Assembly: GCA_947489445.1 (NCBI GenBank)
Contig: CANLDN010000003.1
Coordinates: forward strand, 124,001 to 188,000
Direction: 5' to 3'
From: an uncultured Paracoccaceae bacterium
Lineage (GTDB): Bacteria; Pseudomonadota; Alphaproteobacteria; Rhodobacterales; Rhodobacteraceae
DNA: 64,000 bases
Shown: positions 51,255-61,807 of the stretch, piece after piece
Position numbering within the stretch: the stretch's first letter is position 1
Layout: each line of letters begins with the position of its first letter
Position numbers and translations under genes: made by a program
The notes under the pieces: model-generated
What the model was told of the DNA's origin: nothing
The model's database searches: none
Seen by the model: only the letters and a program-made list of their open reading frames with translations

Positions 51255-51818
51255 TCACGGGTTGTGATTAATCCGATCCACATGCCACTGACCTGCGTCA
51301 TAGGCAAGTTCGGTCACCGATAGATTATCGATCTTGTGGCTGAAGGCGGCATAGGCCCCAATGCCAAGCGCGCGTTGCACTTGCGTGAGGATCACACCGA
51401 AATGGGCCACTACAATGATGTCATCGTAGCTGAGATACCCATCAATTGCATTGTCGACGCGGTTGCGCACAGCATTCCAGCTTTCGCCGCCGGGGGGGGC
51501 GATGTGACCGGGGTCTTCCCAATAGTTGCGGATCGTGTGCGGGTCCTCTGCCTCAACCTCGGCAAAACTGCGCAGTTCCCAGTCACCAAAGTTAATCTCG
51601 CGCAGGTTCGGATCGTGGGGCAGGCGGAGCGCAGGTGACAGGGCATCAGCAGTGGCAGAGGCGCGGACCAGATCAGAGGACACAACAGGCGCGTCGGGCA
51701 GATGATCACGTAGACGGGCAATGGCGGCGGTATCCGACAAATCAGCTGGAATGTCAGACCAGCCAACCATGGATTTTGCGTGGGTCGGTCCGTGGCGCAC
51801 CAGCCACAGCCGGGTCAT
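51255..51818 (-). CDS. Histidine phosphatase family protein, likely alpha-ribazole phosphatase
   Basis: RLWLVRHGPTHAKSMVGWSDIPADLSD; adjacent to cobU. Confidence 0.82.
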   Translation of the reverse strand: MTRLWLVRHGPTHAKSMVGWSDIPADLSDTAAIARLRDHLPDAPVVSSDLVRASATADALSPALRLPHDPNLREINFGDWELRSFAEVEAEDPHTIRNYWEDPGHIAPPGGESWNAVRNRVDNAIDGYLSYDDIIVVAHFGVILTQVQRALGIGAYAAFSHKIDNLSVTELAYDAGQWHVDRINHNP

Positions 51819-52339
51819 GGCAACCGCCCCTTCAGCACCAACGGCAGCCCCGCCATAACAGCGACCACCAAATCGGCCTCTGCGGCGATGGTTTGGTTCA
51901 GCGTACCTTGGGCATTGCGAAATTGTCGGGATAGGGCGTTATCGGGCACAATGCCTTGGCCTACCTCGTTAGATACGACAACAACCGGTCCGTCACAACT
52001 GCGTAACGCGGCGATGAGATCGGTGGTGTCCTGTGCAATGTCCCGGTGGCCCAACATGATATTCGTCAGCCAAAGTGTCGCGCAATCGACCAGAACGGAT
52101 TGGCCGCGCCTGATCTGATCCAGCGCGCTGGGCAGGGCGATCGGCTCTTCTATCGTGGCCCAGACATTGCCGCGTTGGTCGCGATGCCTGGCAACTTTGA
52201 CTGCCATCTCATCATCAAATACTTGCGCCGTCGCGATATAGATGGGCGTCAGATCGGCCTTCAATACAAGGCCTTCGGCAAATGCCGACTTGCCCGATGC
52301 GGCCCCGCCTAGCACTAATGTGACCTTTGGCAATCTCAT
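51815..52339 (-). CDS. cobU: Bifunctional adenosylcobinamide kinase/guanylyltransferase
   Basis: VTLVLGGAASGKSAFAEGLV; VVVSNEVGQGIVPDNALSRQFRNAQGTLNQ. Confidence 0.94.
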   Translation of the reverse strand: MRLPKVTLVLGGAASGKSAFAEGLVLKADLTPIYIATAQVFDDEMAVKVARHRDQRGNVWATIEEPIALPSALDQIRRGQSVLVDCATLWLTNIMLGHRDIAQDTTDLIAALRSCDGPVVVVSNEVGQGIVPDNALSRQFRNAQGTLNQTIAAEADLVVAVMAGLPLVLKGRLP

Positions 52340-52353
52340 AATGCAACTTTTTC

Positions 52354-52383
52354 TGATCCAGTTTGTTAGTCACTGCGTAACTA
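52354..52383 (+). promoter_or_regulatory. RpoE (ECF)-like promoter upstream of the rpoH-type sigma gene
   Basis: TGATCC-N18-TAACTA. Confidence 0.6.
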
Positions 52384-52431
52384 TTTTGAACAACAAAGTT
52401 AATGCATCACGCGCTACCTGGGAGAAATAAC

Positions 52432-53310
52432 ATGGGTGTTACCGGTTTTTCTGATCAAACATTGTCACGGACTGCAATGCGGGCAGAGCTGCTTGATGCT
52501 GAAACTGAATTGGCGCTGGCCTACGCTTGGCGGGACCAACGGGACGAAAAAGCGCTTCATCGCCTCATAACAGCCTATATGCGTTTGGCGATCTCGATGG
52601 CATCGAAGTTCAAGCGCTATGGCGCCCCAATGAACGATCTGATCCAAGAGGCGTCAGTCGGCCTGATGAAGGCGGCAGACAAATTCGACCCCGACCGCGG
52701 CGTACGATTTTCGACCTACGCTGTGTGGTGGATCAAGGCGTCTATTCAGGATTACGTGATGCGCAACTGGTCCATGGTACGGACTGGGTCGACGTCCTCT
52801 CAGAAATCACTGTTTTTCAACATGCGCCGCGTTCAGGCCCGACTGGAACGCGAAGCCGCAGCCGAAGGCCGTACGCTCGACAAGCATGATATGCGCGAAA
52901 TGATCGCGGTTGAGGTTGGCGTGCCGCTGCATGATGTCGAAATGATGGAAGGGCGTTTGTCTGGCTCCGACTTTTCGTTGAATGCAACCCAATCATCCGA
53001 AGACGAAGGGCGCGAATGGATCGACGCGTTAGAGGATGATGGCCCGCAGGCCGCTGAAACCGTCGAAAACAGCCATGACAATGATACTTTGCGCCAATGG
53101 CTGGTGACGGCGCTTTCGGGGCTTAATGACCGCGAACAGTTTATTGTGCGCGAACGCAAGTTGCGCGACGACCCGCGCACATTGGAAAGCCTTGGTACGG
53201 AGTTGGGTCTGTCAAAGGAACGTGTGCGCCAGCTTGAGGCTGCCGCCTTTGGCAAAATGCGCAAGTGCCTTGAGGCGCAAAGCGGCGAGGTACATGCATT
53301 TCTTGCATGA
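52432..53310 (+). CDS. rpoH: RNA polymerase sigma-32 type factor (RpoH, probably RpoHII group)
   Basis: DLIQEASVGLMKAADKFDPDRGVRFSTYAVWWIKASIQDYVMRNWSMVRTGSTSSQKSLFFNMRR. Confidence 0.93.
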   Translation: MGVTGFSDQTLSRTAMRAELLDAETELALAYAWRDQRDEKALHRLITAYMRLAISMASKFKRYGAPMNDLIQEASVGLMKAADKFDPDRGVRFSTYAVWWIKASIQDYVMRNWSMVRTGSTSSQKSLFFNMRRVQARLEREAAAEGRTLDKHDMREMIAVEVGVPLHDVEMMEGRLSGSDFSLNATQSSEDEGREWIDALEDDGPQAAETVENSHDNDTLRQWLVTALSGLNDREQFIVRERKLRDDPRTLESLGTELGLSKERVRQLEAAAFGKMRKCLEAQSGEVHAFLA

Positions 53311-53377
53311 CGCTACGCGATTGTCTTTCCGGTCTGATCTGACCTAGTGTCGGTCTGAAAATGACCGGAGACAGCGG

Positions 53378-54571
53378 ATGCTGGCTGATAAACATATATT
53401 GTTGATTGTTGGGGGCGGCATTGCCGCCTTCAAGTCGTTGGATCTGGTCCGTCGCCTGCGCGAACATGGATGCCGCGTGACACCGGTTTTGACGCGCGCC
53501 GGGTCACAGTTTGTGACGCCACTTAGTCTGTCGGCATTGTCAGCGACCAAGGTATATCAAGACCTTTTTGATCTGACGGATGAAGCAGAGATGGGCCATA
53601 TTGAGCTTTCTCGCGCTGCAGATTTGATCGTTGTTGCACCTGCTACTGCTGACCTGATGGCCAAGATGGCCGGGGGGCATGCGGATGATCTTGCTTCAAC
53701 ATTGTTGCTGGCAACGGACAAGCGGGTCCTGATTGCACCATCGATGAATGTCCGCATGTGGGAACATCCGGCAACACAGCGCAATCTTGCGGCATTGCAG
53801 GATGACGGCATTCTGGTCGTCGGCCCGAACGAGGGCGACATGGCTTGCGGCGAATACGGACCCGGCCGTATGGCCGAAGTCCCTGAAATTGTGGCGGCCG
53901 TCGACGACGCGCTGGCAGACGGCCCTTTGAAAGGAAAAAGTGTGCTTGTGACATCGGGCCCAACGCACGAACCGATTGATCCGGTCCGCTATATCGCCAA
54001 TCGTTCCTCTGGCGCGCAGGGCACTGCCATTGCCAAAGCATTGGCTGCGGCAGGCGCAGATGTGACGTTTGTGACGGGCCCCGCTGATGTGCCGCCGCCG
54101 CCGGGTGTGCGTGTCGTCAAAGTGCAAACGGCGCAGGAGATGTTGCAAGCCGTACAGGCGGCACCCATCGCCGACGCCGCCGTTTTCGCAGCCGCAGTTG
54201 CGGATTGGCGGGTGACGAACGCCGGGGACAGCAAGATCAAGAAAGATGGGAACGGGTTGCCAACACTGGAGTTTGCCGAAAACCCGGACATTCTGGCTAC
54301 GATATCGCAAACAAACAAAGGCCGCCCAAAGCTGGTCATTGGCTTTGCAGCAGAAACGGATGATGTGATCACCAATGCAACAGCCAAGCGCTTACGCAAA
54401 GGCTGCGACTGGATCGTGGCCAACGATGTGTCACCTGCGACCGGCATCATGGGCGGGGCAGAGAACGACATTACCCTTATCTCCGACGACGGCGCGGAGG
54501 ATTGGCCACGCATGACAAAAGACGCTGTTGCAACCAAGCTCGTCCAGCGGATCGCAAAGGCGCTATCGTGA
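53378..54571 (+). CDS. coaBC: Bifunctional phosphopantothenoylcysteine decarboxylase/phosphopantothenate-cysteine ligase
   Basis: [49 protein letters not shown]. Confidence 0.96.
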   Translation: MLADKHILLIVGGGIAAFKSLDLVRRLREHGCRVTPVLTRAGSQFVTPLSLSALSATKVYQDLFDLTDEAEMGHIELSRAADLIVVAPATADLMAKMAGGHADDLASTLLLATDKRVLIAPSMNVRMWEHPATQRNLAALQDDGILVVGPNEGDMACGEYGPGRMAEVPEIVAAVDDALADGPLKGKSVLVTSGPTHEPIDPVRYIANRSSGAQGTAIAKALAAAGADVTFVTGPADVPPPPGVRVVKVQTAQEMLQAVQAAPIADAAVFAAAVADWRVTNAGDSKIKKDGNGLPTLEFAENPDILATISQTNKGRPKLVIGFAAETDDVITNATAKRLRKGCDWIVANDVSPATGIMGGAENDITLISDDGAEDWPRMTKDAVATKLVQRIAKALS

Positions 54572-55023
54572 CACCAGAAATTCTGCTGCAATGGGATCAC
54601 GATGCGGATGTGGGCTTGGGATTGCCTTCATACGAAACCGCCGGTGCGGCTGGTGCTGATATCAGGGCCAATCTTTTGGACAAGCGGTCCATCGAATTGC
54701 CCCCCGGATCGCGCCAACTGGTCCCAACGGGCTTGCGCATGGCGATCCCTGAGGGGTTTGAAGTGCAGATCAGGCCGCGGTCAGGTTTGGCGCTGAAGCA
54801 TGGTGTGACTCTGGCCAATACACCCGGTACGATTGACAGCGACTACCGTGGGCCAATTGGTGTGATAATGATCAATCTGGGTGCGGACTATTTCACCATT
54901 ACGCATGGAATGCGCATCGCGCAGATGGTTGTGGCACCCGTCATCCGTGCCGTTTTCAAACCTGTTGTGAGTTTGAATGCCACGGTCCGCGGGCCAGGCG
55001 GGTTTGGGTCGACCGGCCTATGA
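54568..55023 (+). CDS. dut: dUTP diphosphatase
   Basis: [47 protein letters not shown] start. Confidence 0.96.
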   Translation: MTPEILLQWDHDADVGLGLPSYETAGAAGADIRANLLDKRSIELPPGSRQLVPTGLRMAIPEGFEVQIRPRSGLALKHGVTLANTPGTIDSDYRGPIGVIMINLGADYFTITHGMRIAQMVVAPVIRAVFKPVVSLNATVRGPGGFGSTGL

Positions 55024-56075
55024 TCATGGTGGGTGCCATGGCGGCGGCCCTTTGGGGGATCGGCATCGCGATGCGGGCGCCGTATGCTGCGCGCTGGACG
55101 ATGATGGCCATTTTACTGGTCGGTGTCATGTCTCTTCACGTGGTGCTGCCTGCGGGGCATCCATTGCGGATGGCCACAGGGGGTGATGCGCGGCTTTGGG
55201 GGCTACTGATCGCCTTTGGCTTTATGGTCTGGGCCTACCGGCAGTTTCTGGGCCACCTGCGTAGCCGCATCGCTGCAAAAAAGCCGCAAGCGGTTCGATC
55301 CGAAACCTTTTCGGATACCGAACTGAACCGTTATGCCCGTCACATCGTTCTGCGAGAGATTGGCGGCCCCGGTCAGAAAGCGTTGCGCGATGCACGTGTG
55401 CTGGTCGTCGGGGCAGGGGGGCTGGGTGCACCGGCCTTGCAATATCTGGCAGCAGCGGGAGTGGGCACGATTGGCGTGATTGATGATGATCTGGTTGAGA
55501 ATGCCAATCTGCAACGTCAGATCATCCATCTGGATCGCAGCATCGGTATGCCAAAGGTGCACTCTGCCGCAGAAGCGATGATGGCGCAGAACCCCTTTGT
55601 CACGGTGCAGCCCTACTACCGGCGATTGACCGAGGAAATCGCCAGCGACTTGTTTGAGGACTACGATTTGGTGCTGGATGGCACTGACAATTTTGAGACG
55701 CGCTATCTGGTTAACAGGGTGGCGGTGGCGCAAGGTAAACCGTTGATTGCAGCCGCGTTGACACAATGGGAAGGGCAAATCAGCCTCTATGATCCCGCCC
55801 ATGGAACCCCTTGTTACGAGTGTGTTTTTCCGACAGCGCCTGACCCATCGCTTGCGCCAAGCTGCGCCGAAGCGGGCGTCATCGGCCCATTGCCCGGCGT
55901 GATCGGCGCAATGATGGCCGTCGAGGCGGTGAAAGTCATCGCAGGCGCGGGCGAAACCTTTGCGGGTCGCCTGCTGATTTATGATGCACTTTACGCGCAA
56001 ACCCGCATAATCGCGATCAAACCCCGACAGGCCTGCGCTGTTTGTGCGGGCAAGGGCTTGCAAGCGAAGGGCTGA
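55020..56075 (+). CDS. moeB: HesA/MoeB/ThiF family adenylyltransferase
   Basis: [54 protein letters not shown]. Confidence 0.92.
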   Translation: MIMVGAMAAALWGIGIAMRAPYAARWTMMAILLVGVMSLHVVLPAGHPLRMATGGDARLWGLLIAFGFMVWAYRQFLGHLRSRIAAKKPQAVRSETFSDTELNRYARHIVLREIGGPGQKALRDARVLVVGAGGLGAPALQYLAAAGVGTIGVIDDDLVENANLQRQIIHLDRSIGMPKVHSAAEAMMAQNPFVTVQPYYRRLTEEIASDLFEDYDLVLDGTDNFETRYLVNRVAVAQGKPLIAAALTQWEGQISLYDPAHGTPCYECVFPTAPDPSLAPSCAEAGVIGPLPGVIGAMMAVEAVKVIAGAGETFAGRLLIYDALYAQTRIIAIKPRQACAVCAGKGLQAKG

Positions 56076-56114
56076 GGTCCATACTGCGATGCTGAGTTTA
56101 CTGGGGAGATACCA

Positions 56115-56897
56115 ATGAAAGTTCTAGCAACACTTGCCGCCATGGTTATGGCAACCTCTGCTTTGGCCGGTGGGCATTTGCCCGATCTGGAAGGGCGCGA
56201 GATTGTCGTCGTGACAGAAAATGCCTATCCGCCGCTGCAGTTTATCGATGGCAATGGCGATGCGGTTGGCTGGGAATATGATGCGATGGCCGAGATTGCG
56301 GCGCGTCTGAATGCGACTGTTGTCTATGAGAATATCAGTTGGGACGCGATGATTCCCGCCGTGTCCGAAGGCCAGTTTGATCTGGGGATGACGGGTATCA
56401 CGATCCGTGAGGACCGTGCGGAAATCGTTGATTTCTCAGACAAATACATGACATCTGAAATGGTGATGATGGTGCGTGGCGACGAAGATCGGTTCGCCGA
56501 TGCCGCCGGTTTTGCCGCTGATGATGATTTGCTGATGGCCGCACAACCGGGCACCACGCCATTCTATGTGGGTGTTTATGATGTGCTGGACGGCGATGAG
56601 GCGAACCCGCGTATCAAGCTGATGGAGACGTTCGGCGCGACAGTACAGGCGCTGCGCGTTGGTGATGTTGATCTGGTCCTGACAGATGGCACTGCGGGCA
56701 GTGGCTATGTGGATGCATCCGATGGGGGACTCAAGATTATCGGTGAGAAATTAGGCACCGAGGATTTCGGTTTCATCTTTCCAAAGGGGTCTGATCTGGT
56801 CGAGCCGATCAATGCAGCCATCGCAGATATGCAGGCGGACGGGACGATTGATGCGCTCAATACCCGTTGGTTTCTTGACTACAAGCTGGGTGAGTAA
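56115..56897 (+). CDS. Amino-acid-type ABC transporter substrate-binding protein
   Basis: Signal peptide; [37 protein letters not shown]. Confidence 0.93.
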   Translation: MKVLATLAAMVMATSALAGGHLPDLEGREIVVVTENAYPPLQFIDGNGDAVGWEYDAMAEIAARLNATVVYENISWDAMIPAVSEGQFDLGMTGITIREDRAEIVDFSDKYMTSEMVMMVRGDEDRFADAAGFAADDDLLMAAQPGTTPFYVGVYDVLDGDEANPRIKLMETFGATVQALRVGDVDLVLTDGTAGSGYVDASDGGLKIIGEKLGTEDFGFIFPKGSDLVEPINAAIADMQADGTIDALNTRWFLDYKLGE

Positions 56898-56941
56898 GCG
56901 CTGAATTGGAGGTCCCGGGTCAGGCCCGGGACAGCCCGACC

Positions 56942-57730
56942 GTGATCCCCACATCCCCCAATGACGAAGATTTTCCCTGGTGGCTGGTCGCTGTTTTGGC
57001 GATTGGGTTCTACCTGTTCTGGCAGGTTTTTACGGCCGAGGAATACTCTCGTGTTCTCAGTACCTTACGCAAGGGGATATGGGTCACGGTCTATGTCACA
57101 TTGGTGTCATATTCGATGGCCTGTTTGCTGGGGTTGGGTCTGGCACTTGCTGGTTTGTCGCGCTCGTTGATCTTGCGGCAATGCGCCCGGTTCTACGTCG
57201 AAGTGGTGCGCGGTGTACCGATCATTGTGTTGCTGCTTTACGTGGCCTTTGTTCTGGCCCCGGCGATGGTGGGCGGATGGAACTGGGTGGCTCAAACGAT
57301 TGGGCTGGACCCGATCCGCACACGCGATTTTTCCCTTTTGTGGCGGGCGGTTATTGCGTTGACGATTGCCTATTCGTCATTTCTGGCAGAGGTGTTTCGC
57401 GCAGGCCTGCAATCGGTTGATGAAGGACAGATCGAGGCGGCAGAGGCGCTGGGCCTGAACCGTTGGCAGCGGTTTCGGTTCATTGTGTTCCCGCAAGCAC
57501 TCCGGACGATTTTGCCGCCGTTGGGCAATGACTTTGTGGCGATGGTGAAAGATTCCAGCCTTGTTTCGGTGCTTGGCGTTACGGATGTCACTCAGCTGGG
57601 CAAGGTCACGGCGGCTGGCAATTTCAGGTATTTCGAGACCTATAATGTGGTGGCCCTAGTGTATCTGACGATGACCATTTCGCTGTCGATTGCATTACGG
57701 AAATTTGAAAAGCGGATGCGCGAGAGGTAG
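56942..57730 (+). CDS. Amino acid ABC transporter permease
   Basis: EAAEALGLNRWQRFRFIVFPQALRTILPPLGNDFVAMVKDSSLVSVLG; GTG start. Confidence 0.92.
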   Translation: MIPTSPNDEDFPWWLVAVLAIGFYLFWQVFTAEEYSRVLSTLRKGIWVTVYVTLVSYSMACLLGLGLALAGLSRSLILRQCARFYVEVVRGVPIIVLLLYVAFVLAPAMVGGWNWVAQTIGLDPIRTRDFSLLWRAVIALTIAYSSFLAEVFRAGLQSVDEGQIEAAEALGLNRWQRFRFIVFPQALRTILPPLGNDFVAMVKDSSLVSVLGVTDVTQLGKVTAAGNFRYFETYNVVALVYLTMTISLSIALRKFEKRMRER

Positions 57731-57780
57731 CTGGCAACTTATAGATGAGCGGAGTAGCTTACGGGCAAAGGAGATTTGCC

Positions 57781-59808
57781 ATGACAAACCCGCTGCTTTC
57801 TGACTGGAACACCCCCTTCGCGTTGCCGCCCTTTGATCTGATTTCTGACAGCGATTACAGCCCTGCCGTTGATGCGGCCCTGGCCGAGGCGCGGGCGAAT
57901 ATTGGCACGATTGCCGAAAATTCGGATGCGCCTACATTTGCAAATACGGTTGAGGCGTTAGAGCAGGCGGATGCGATGCTGAACCGTGTTTTGGGCGCGT
58001 TTTATGGCGTGGCCGGTGCGGATAGTAATGAGGCGCGCGAGGCGTTGCAGCGCGAATTTGCCCCGAAATTAAGCGCTTATAGTTCGGAAGTCTCCGAAAA
58101 TAAGGCCTTGTTTGCCCGGATCGAGGCGGTTTGGGAGGCGCGGGAGAGTCTTGATCTGACGGATGAGCAGCAGCGCGTTCTGATGCTGACGCGGCGGGGT
58201 TTTGTACGTTCTGGCGCGCAGTTGGAGGGCAAGCCAGCCGAGGCGTTGCGCGAGGTCAAATCGCGGTTGTCGGTACTTGGAACGGATTTCACGCAGAACC
58301 TTTTAGCCGACGAACGTGAATGGTTTATGAAGCTGGGGACCGATGACCTGATTGGCCTACCTGATTTCGTGATTGCGACTGCCAAGGCGGCCGGTGAGGA
58401 GAAGGGCGCGGGCGGTCCGGTTGTCACCTTGTCCCGGTCGCTGATTGTGCCGTTTTTGCAGTTCTCTGAACGCCGGGATTTGCGCCAGAAAGCCTATGAG
58501 GCTTGGGGGCTGCGCGGGGCGAATGGCGGGAAGACTGATAATCGCGGGATTGCGGCAGAGACACTGAAGTTGCGCGAGCAGCGGGCCGAATTGTTGGGCT
58601 ACGACACGTTTTCCGACTTCAAGCTGGAAACCGAAATGGCAAAGACGCCGGGTGCTGTGCGCGATCTGTTGATGCAGGTTTGGGAGCCGGCAAAGGCAGC
58701 GGCTGAGGCGGATGCAGAGGTGCTCAAGCGCATGCTGCATGCGGATGGTTGGGATGGTCCGTTGGAGCCTTGGGACTGGCGGTTCTATTCCGAGAAACGC
58801 CGCAAGGAATTGCATGATCTGGATGAGGCGGAGTTGAAGCCCTATTTGCAATTGGATCGTATGATTGAGGCAGCGTTTGCCTGTGCGAACCGCCTGTTCG
58901 GGTTGGAGTTCAAGGCGTTTGAAGGACCCGTCTATCACCCCGATGTCCGGTTGTGGGAGGTGACCCGCGATGGCGCGCATGTGGCTGTTTTTATGGGAGA
59001 TTATTTTGCCCGTGGATCAAAACGGTCTGGCGCGTGGTGCACGGCGATGCGGTCGCAGAAGCGGTTGGGCGGGGACGAACGCCCGTTGGTTCTGAATGTC
59101 TGCAATTTTGCGAAGCCAGAGGCGGGTAAGCCTGCGTTATTGTCTTATGATGACGCGCGGACGCTGTTTCATGAGTTTGGACACGCGCTGCATCAGATGC
59201 TGTCTGATGTGACCTATGAAAGTATTAGTGGTACGTCCGTGGCCCGTGATTTTGTGGAACTGCCCAGCCAGTTATATGAGCATTGGTTGGAGGTGCCCGA
59301 AGTGTTGGCGGAGTTCGCAACCCACGCCGAGACGGGCAAACCGATGCCGGAGGATTTGTTGCAGCGGATGCTGGCGGCTACGACCTATGACATGGGGTTT
59401 CAGACGGTGGAATACGTGGCCTCTGCTCTCGTTGATCTTGGCTTTCATGATGGCCCTGCGCCTGCCGACCCGATGCAGAAACAGGCCGAAATCCTTGAAG
59501 AAATCGGAATGCCGCATGCCATTCGGATGCGCCATGCGACGCCGCATTTTGCCCATGTATTTGCAGGGGATGGCTATTCCAGCGGGTATTACAGTTACAT
59601 GTGGTCCGAGGTGATGGATGCCGATGCGTTTGCCGCGTTCGACGAGGCTGGCGATCCGTTTGATCCTGAGATCGCAAAGCGGCTGGAAGAGACCGTTTTA
59701 TCGTCCGGCGGGTCGGTGGATGCGGCGGAGCTATACACAGCGTTTCGCGGGCGTTTGCCGGGGGTTGAGGCGTTGTTGAAGGGGCGCGGTTTGGACAAAG
59801 CGGCCTGA
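57781..59808 (+). CDS. dcp: M3 family metallopeptidase (peptidyl-dipeptidase Dcp-like)
   Basis: HEFGH motif in TLFHEFGHALHQMLS. Confidence 0.93.
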   Translation: MTNPLLSDWNTPFALPPFDLISDSDYSPAVDAALAEARANIGTIAENSDAPTFANTVEALEQADAMLNRVLGAFYGVAGADSNEAREALQREFAPKLSAYSSEVSENKALFARIEAVWEARESLDLTDEQQRVLMLTRRGFVRSGAQLEGKPAEALREVKSRLSVLGTDFTQNLLADEREWFMKLGTDDLIGLPDFVIATAKAAGEEKGAGGPVVTLSRSLIVPFLQFSERRDLRQKAYEAWGLRGANGGKTDNRGIAAETLKLREQRAELLGYDTFSDFKLETEMAKTPGAVRDLLMQVWEPAKAAAEADAEVLKRMLHADGWDGPLEPWDWRFYSEKRRKELHDLDEAELKPYLQLDRMIEAAFACANRLFGLEFKAFEGPVYHPDVRLWEVTRDGAHVAVFMGDYFARGSKRSGAWCTAMRSQKRLGGDERPLVLNVCNFAKPEAGKPALLSYDDARTLFHEFGHALHQMLSDVTYESISGTSVARDFVELPSQLYEHWLEVPEVLAEFATHAETGKPMPEDLLQRMLAATTYDMGFQTVEYVASALVDLGFHDGPAPADPMQKQAEILEEIGMPHAIRMRHATPHFAHVFAGDGYSSGYYSYMWSEVMDADAFAAFDEAGDPFDPEIAKRLEETVLSSGGSVDAAELYTAFRGRLPGVEALLKGRGLDKAA

Positions 59809-60124
59809 GGGTGCGCAACGTTCGGTGGGGTGTTTCGCTACGCATTTCGGTGAGCGGCTGTCAGCCTGTGTGAACACTGGTTTTTCAGGCAAAACCGCCA
59901 TGCAGAACCTATGCAGAAACCATGTGCATACCATGCGCATGATTTGTGTGCGCCGCCCTGATGAAGGAACCGCGCGGTACTATCCGTTAAGAAAGTATGA
60001 ATGGCTTTGCTGCGGCAGGGTGTCACACATACGTGAGAAAGGCTGACCCCGGTGTGAACGTCAGCGGGCTAGGCTGACCCTCAGGGTGGGGCGCGTGTGC
60101 CCGGTTGAATAACGGAGGGTACTT

Positions 60125-60670
60125 ATGAAAATCTTGGCTTTGGTGACAGGTGCTGTGCTGGCAGCACCGGTGTTGGCGCAGGATGCGATGCCGTTTGGAT
60201 CGGATGCGGATCAAACCTATGCGGGGGCGATCTGGGATGACATGGTGGCGCGCGATTTTGCGGGTGACGGGTTGGTGATTTCCTATCCCTATCCGGGCAC
60301 TGATCCGCATGGTTTTCTATTAGAGACCTTCTATACGCAGGCGACCATCAACGGACATACCGGCGCATTGATCATCAAGCGCAATTATGGCCCGCTGGAT
60401 GTGTCCGAGGATGAGGTGATTGCCGATCCCAAAGGTCATTTGGGCGCGATTACGATCATGTTTGAGCGCGAGGCGGGCTATGATGACGCCACGCAGAACT
60501 GGTTTTATGCCAAATATCTTCCGGATGGGTCATTGGATGTGAACCCAATGGGTGTGTCCTTGGCCGGTTTGGTTGGTAAGGATGCCGATGCCGGGTGCAT
60601 CGCGTGCCACCAGAATGCGGGCGGTGATGATTTTATCTTTACCACGGATGCACGGGTGACCGTGAATTAA
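60125..60670 (+). CDS. Cytochrome P460 family protein
   Basis: Signal peptide; single CIACH heme-binding motif near C-terminus; P460-like sequence. Confidence 0.75.
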   Translation: MKILALVTGAVLAAPVLAQDAMPFGSDADQTYAGAIWDDMVARDFAGDGLVISYPYPGTDPHGFLLETFYTQATINGHTGALIIKRNYGPLDVSEDEVIADPKGHLGAITIMFEREAGYDDATQNWFYAKYLPDGSLDVNPMGVSLAGLVGKDADAGCIACHQNAGGDDFIFTTDARVTVN

Positions 60671-60677
60671 GGTGTTT

Positions 60678-60696
60678 GGTGGGGTGAAACCCCACC
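60678..60696. terminator. GGTGGGGT-GAA-ACCCCACC hairpin between convergent genes
   Basis: Perfect 8-bp stem abutting the stop codon of the CDF gene. Confidence 0.7.
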
Positions 60697-61602
60697 TTAC
60701 CGATGATCGTCGGGGTGGCGTTTGACGCCAACAGGGTCTTTGTGGATCAGCACATCGGCGCGGGGGTATGTCGCGATGATCGCCCGGCGCAGGGCGGCGC
60801 CGATTGCGTGCGCTTCATCCAGGGTTTGGGTGCCGTCGAGTTCGATATGCAAGTTGACAAAAACCCGACTGCCCGCGACCCGCGTTTTGAGGTCGTGGTA
60901 GCCGTGGACGCCGTCGAAAGTATTTGCAATTTGCTGGATGCCCTTGATCATTTCAGGGTCAGCTTGCCGATCCATTAGCGCGTCCCACGCGGATTTTCCG
61001 ATGCGCAGTGCGCCGACGGCCAGAATTGCTGCGGCCCCAAGTGCGACGACGCTGTCGATCTGGTGGAGTTCAAAAGTGGCAGAGGCCCAAAGCGCGAGGA
61101 TCGCGCCGACATTGGGGATCAAGTCGCCGAGATAGTGTAGGCTGTCCGCTTTGACGACTTTGTTGTCGGTTTGGCGAGCCACATGCCGCTGCCAGAGAAC
61201 AAGTCCAATCGTGATCGCGATGGAGACGAGGATAATCGTGATCCCCAGCCCTTCCTGTTCGGGCAGCGTGACGGTGTCATCAAGCAGGCGCAGGATTGCG
61301 GCAGTCGCGATCACCCCGGCTGAGATCAGGATGAAGATAGATTGGCCGAGGGCGGCCAGATCCTCGGCGGAGGTGTGGCCGAAATTGTGATCATCATCGG
61401 CGGGTTTGGCGGCGTATGCGATGGCAACGAGACCGCCCAGCGACATCATCAGATCCATAGCGCTGTCAGCGAGGGTTGCGGCAACGGCGAGGGAGCCGGT
61501 TTGACCCAGCGCCCAGAGCTTGAGGAGCACGAGGATCAGCGCGACAGCGACCGAGAGAAGACCGGCGGAGATGTTCAGTTTTGTATCGTGGCGGTGGGGC
61601 AT
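60697..61602 (-). CDS. Cation diffusion facilitator transporter
   Basis: DSAMDLMMSLGGLVAIAYAAKPADDDHNFGHTSAEDLAALGQS; HYLGDLIPNVG. Confidence 0.93.
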   Translation of the reverse strand: MPHRHDTKLNISAGLLSVAVALILVLLKLWALGQTGSLAVAATLADSAMDLMMSLGGLVAIAYAAKPADDDHNFGHTSAEDLAALGQSIFILISAGVIATAAILRLLDDTVTLPEQEGLGITIILVSIAITIGLVLWQRHVARQTDNKVVKADSLHYLGDLIPNVGAILALWASATFELHQIDSVVALGAAAILAVGALRIGKSAWDALMDRQADPEMIKGIQQIANTFDGVHGYHDLKTRVAGSRVFVNLHIELDGTQTLDEAHAIGAALRRAIIATYPRADVLIHKDPVGVKRHPDDHR

Positions 61603-61807
61603 GCCACAGAGCTAGAGCCTTTGCCTAGGCGCATCAACACAAGAGCGCTGACGCGCATCCAAATCTCAAGGTTATTCGTGGCGGCAGTGCTGGCATATGC
61701 ATAATCTATAATTGTTCTGGCTTGGGAAAGCCCGCCATGCAGACTCTGCAGCCATTCGTATGAGTTGTGTCAATGTCCGCTCTTTGAAAACCGGCATGCT
61801 TTTGCAA

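Noticed and set aside
54365-54372. GTGATCAC inside coaBC
   Set aside because: Same reason: coding, single, unpaired.
55203-56063. 286-aa minus-strand ORF opposite the moeB-like gene
   Set aside because: Antisense shadow; sense gene has clear ThiF/MoeB motifs.
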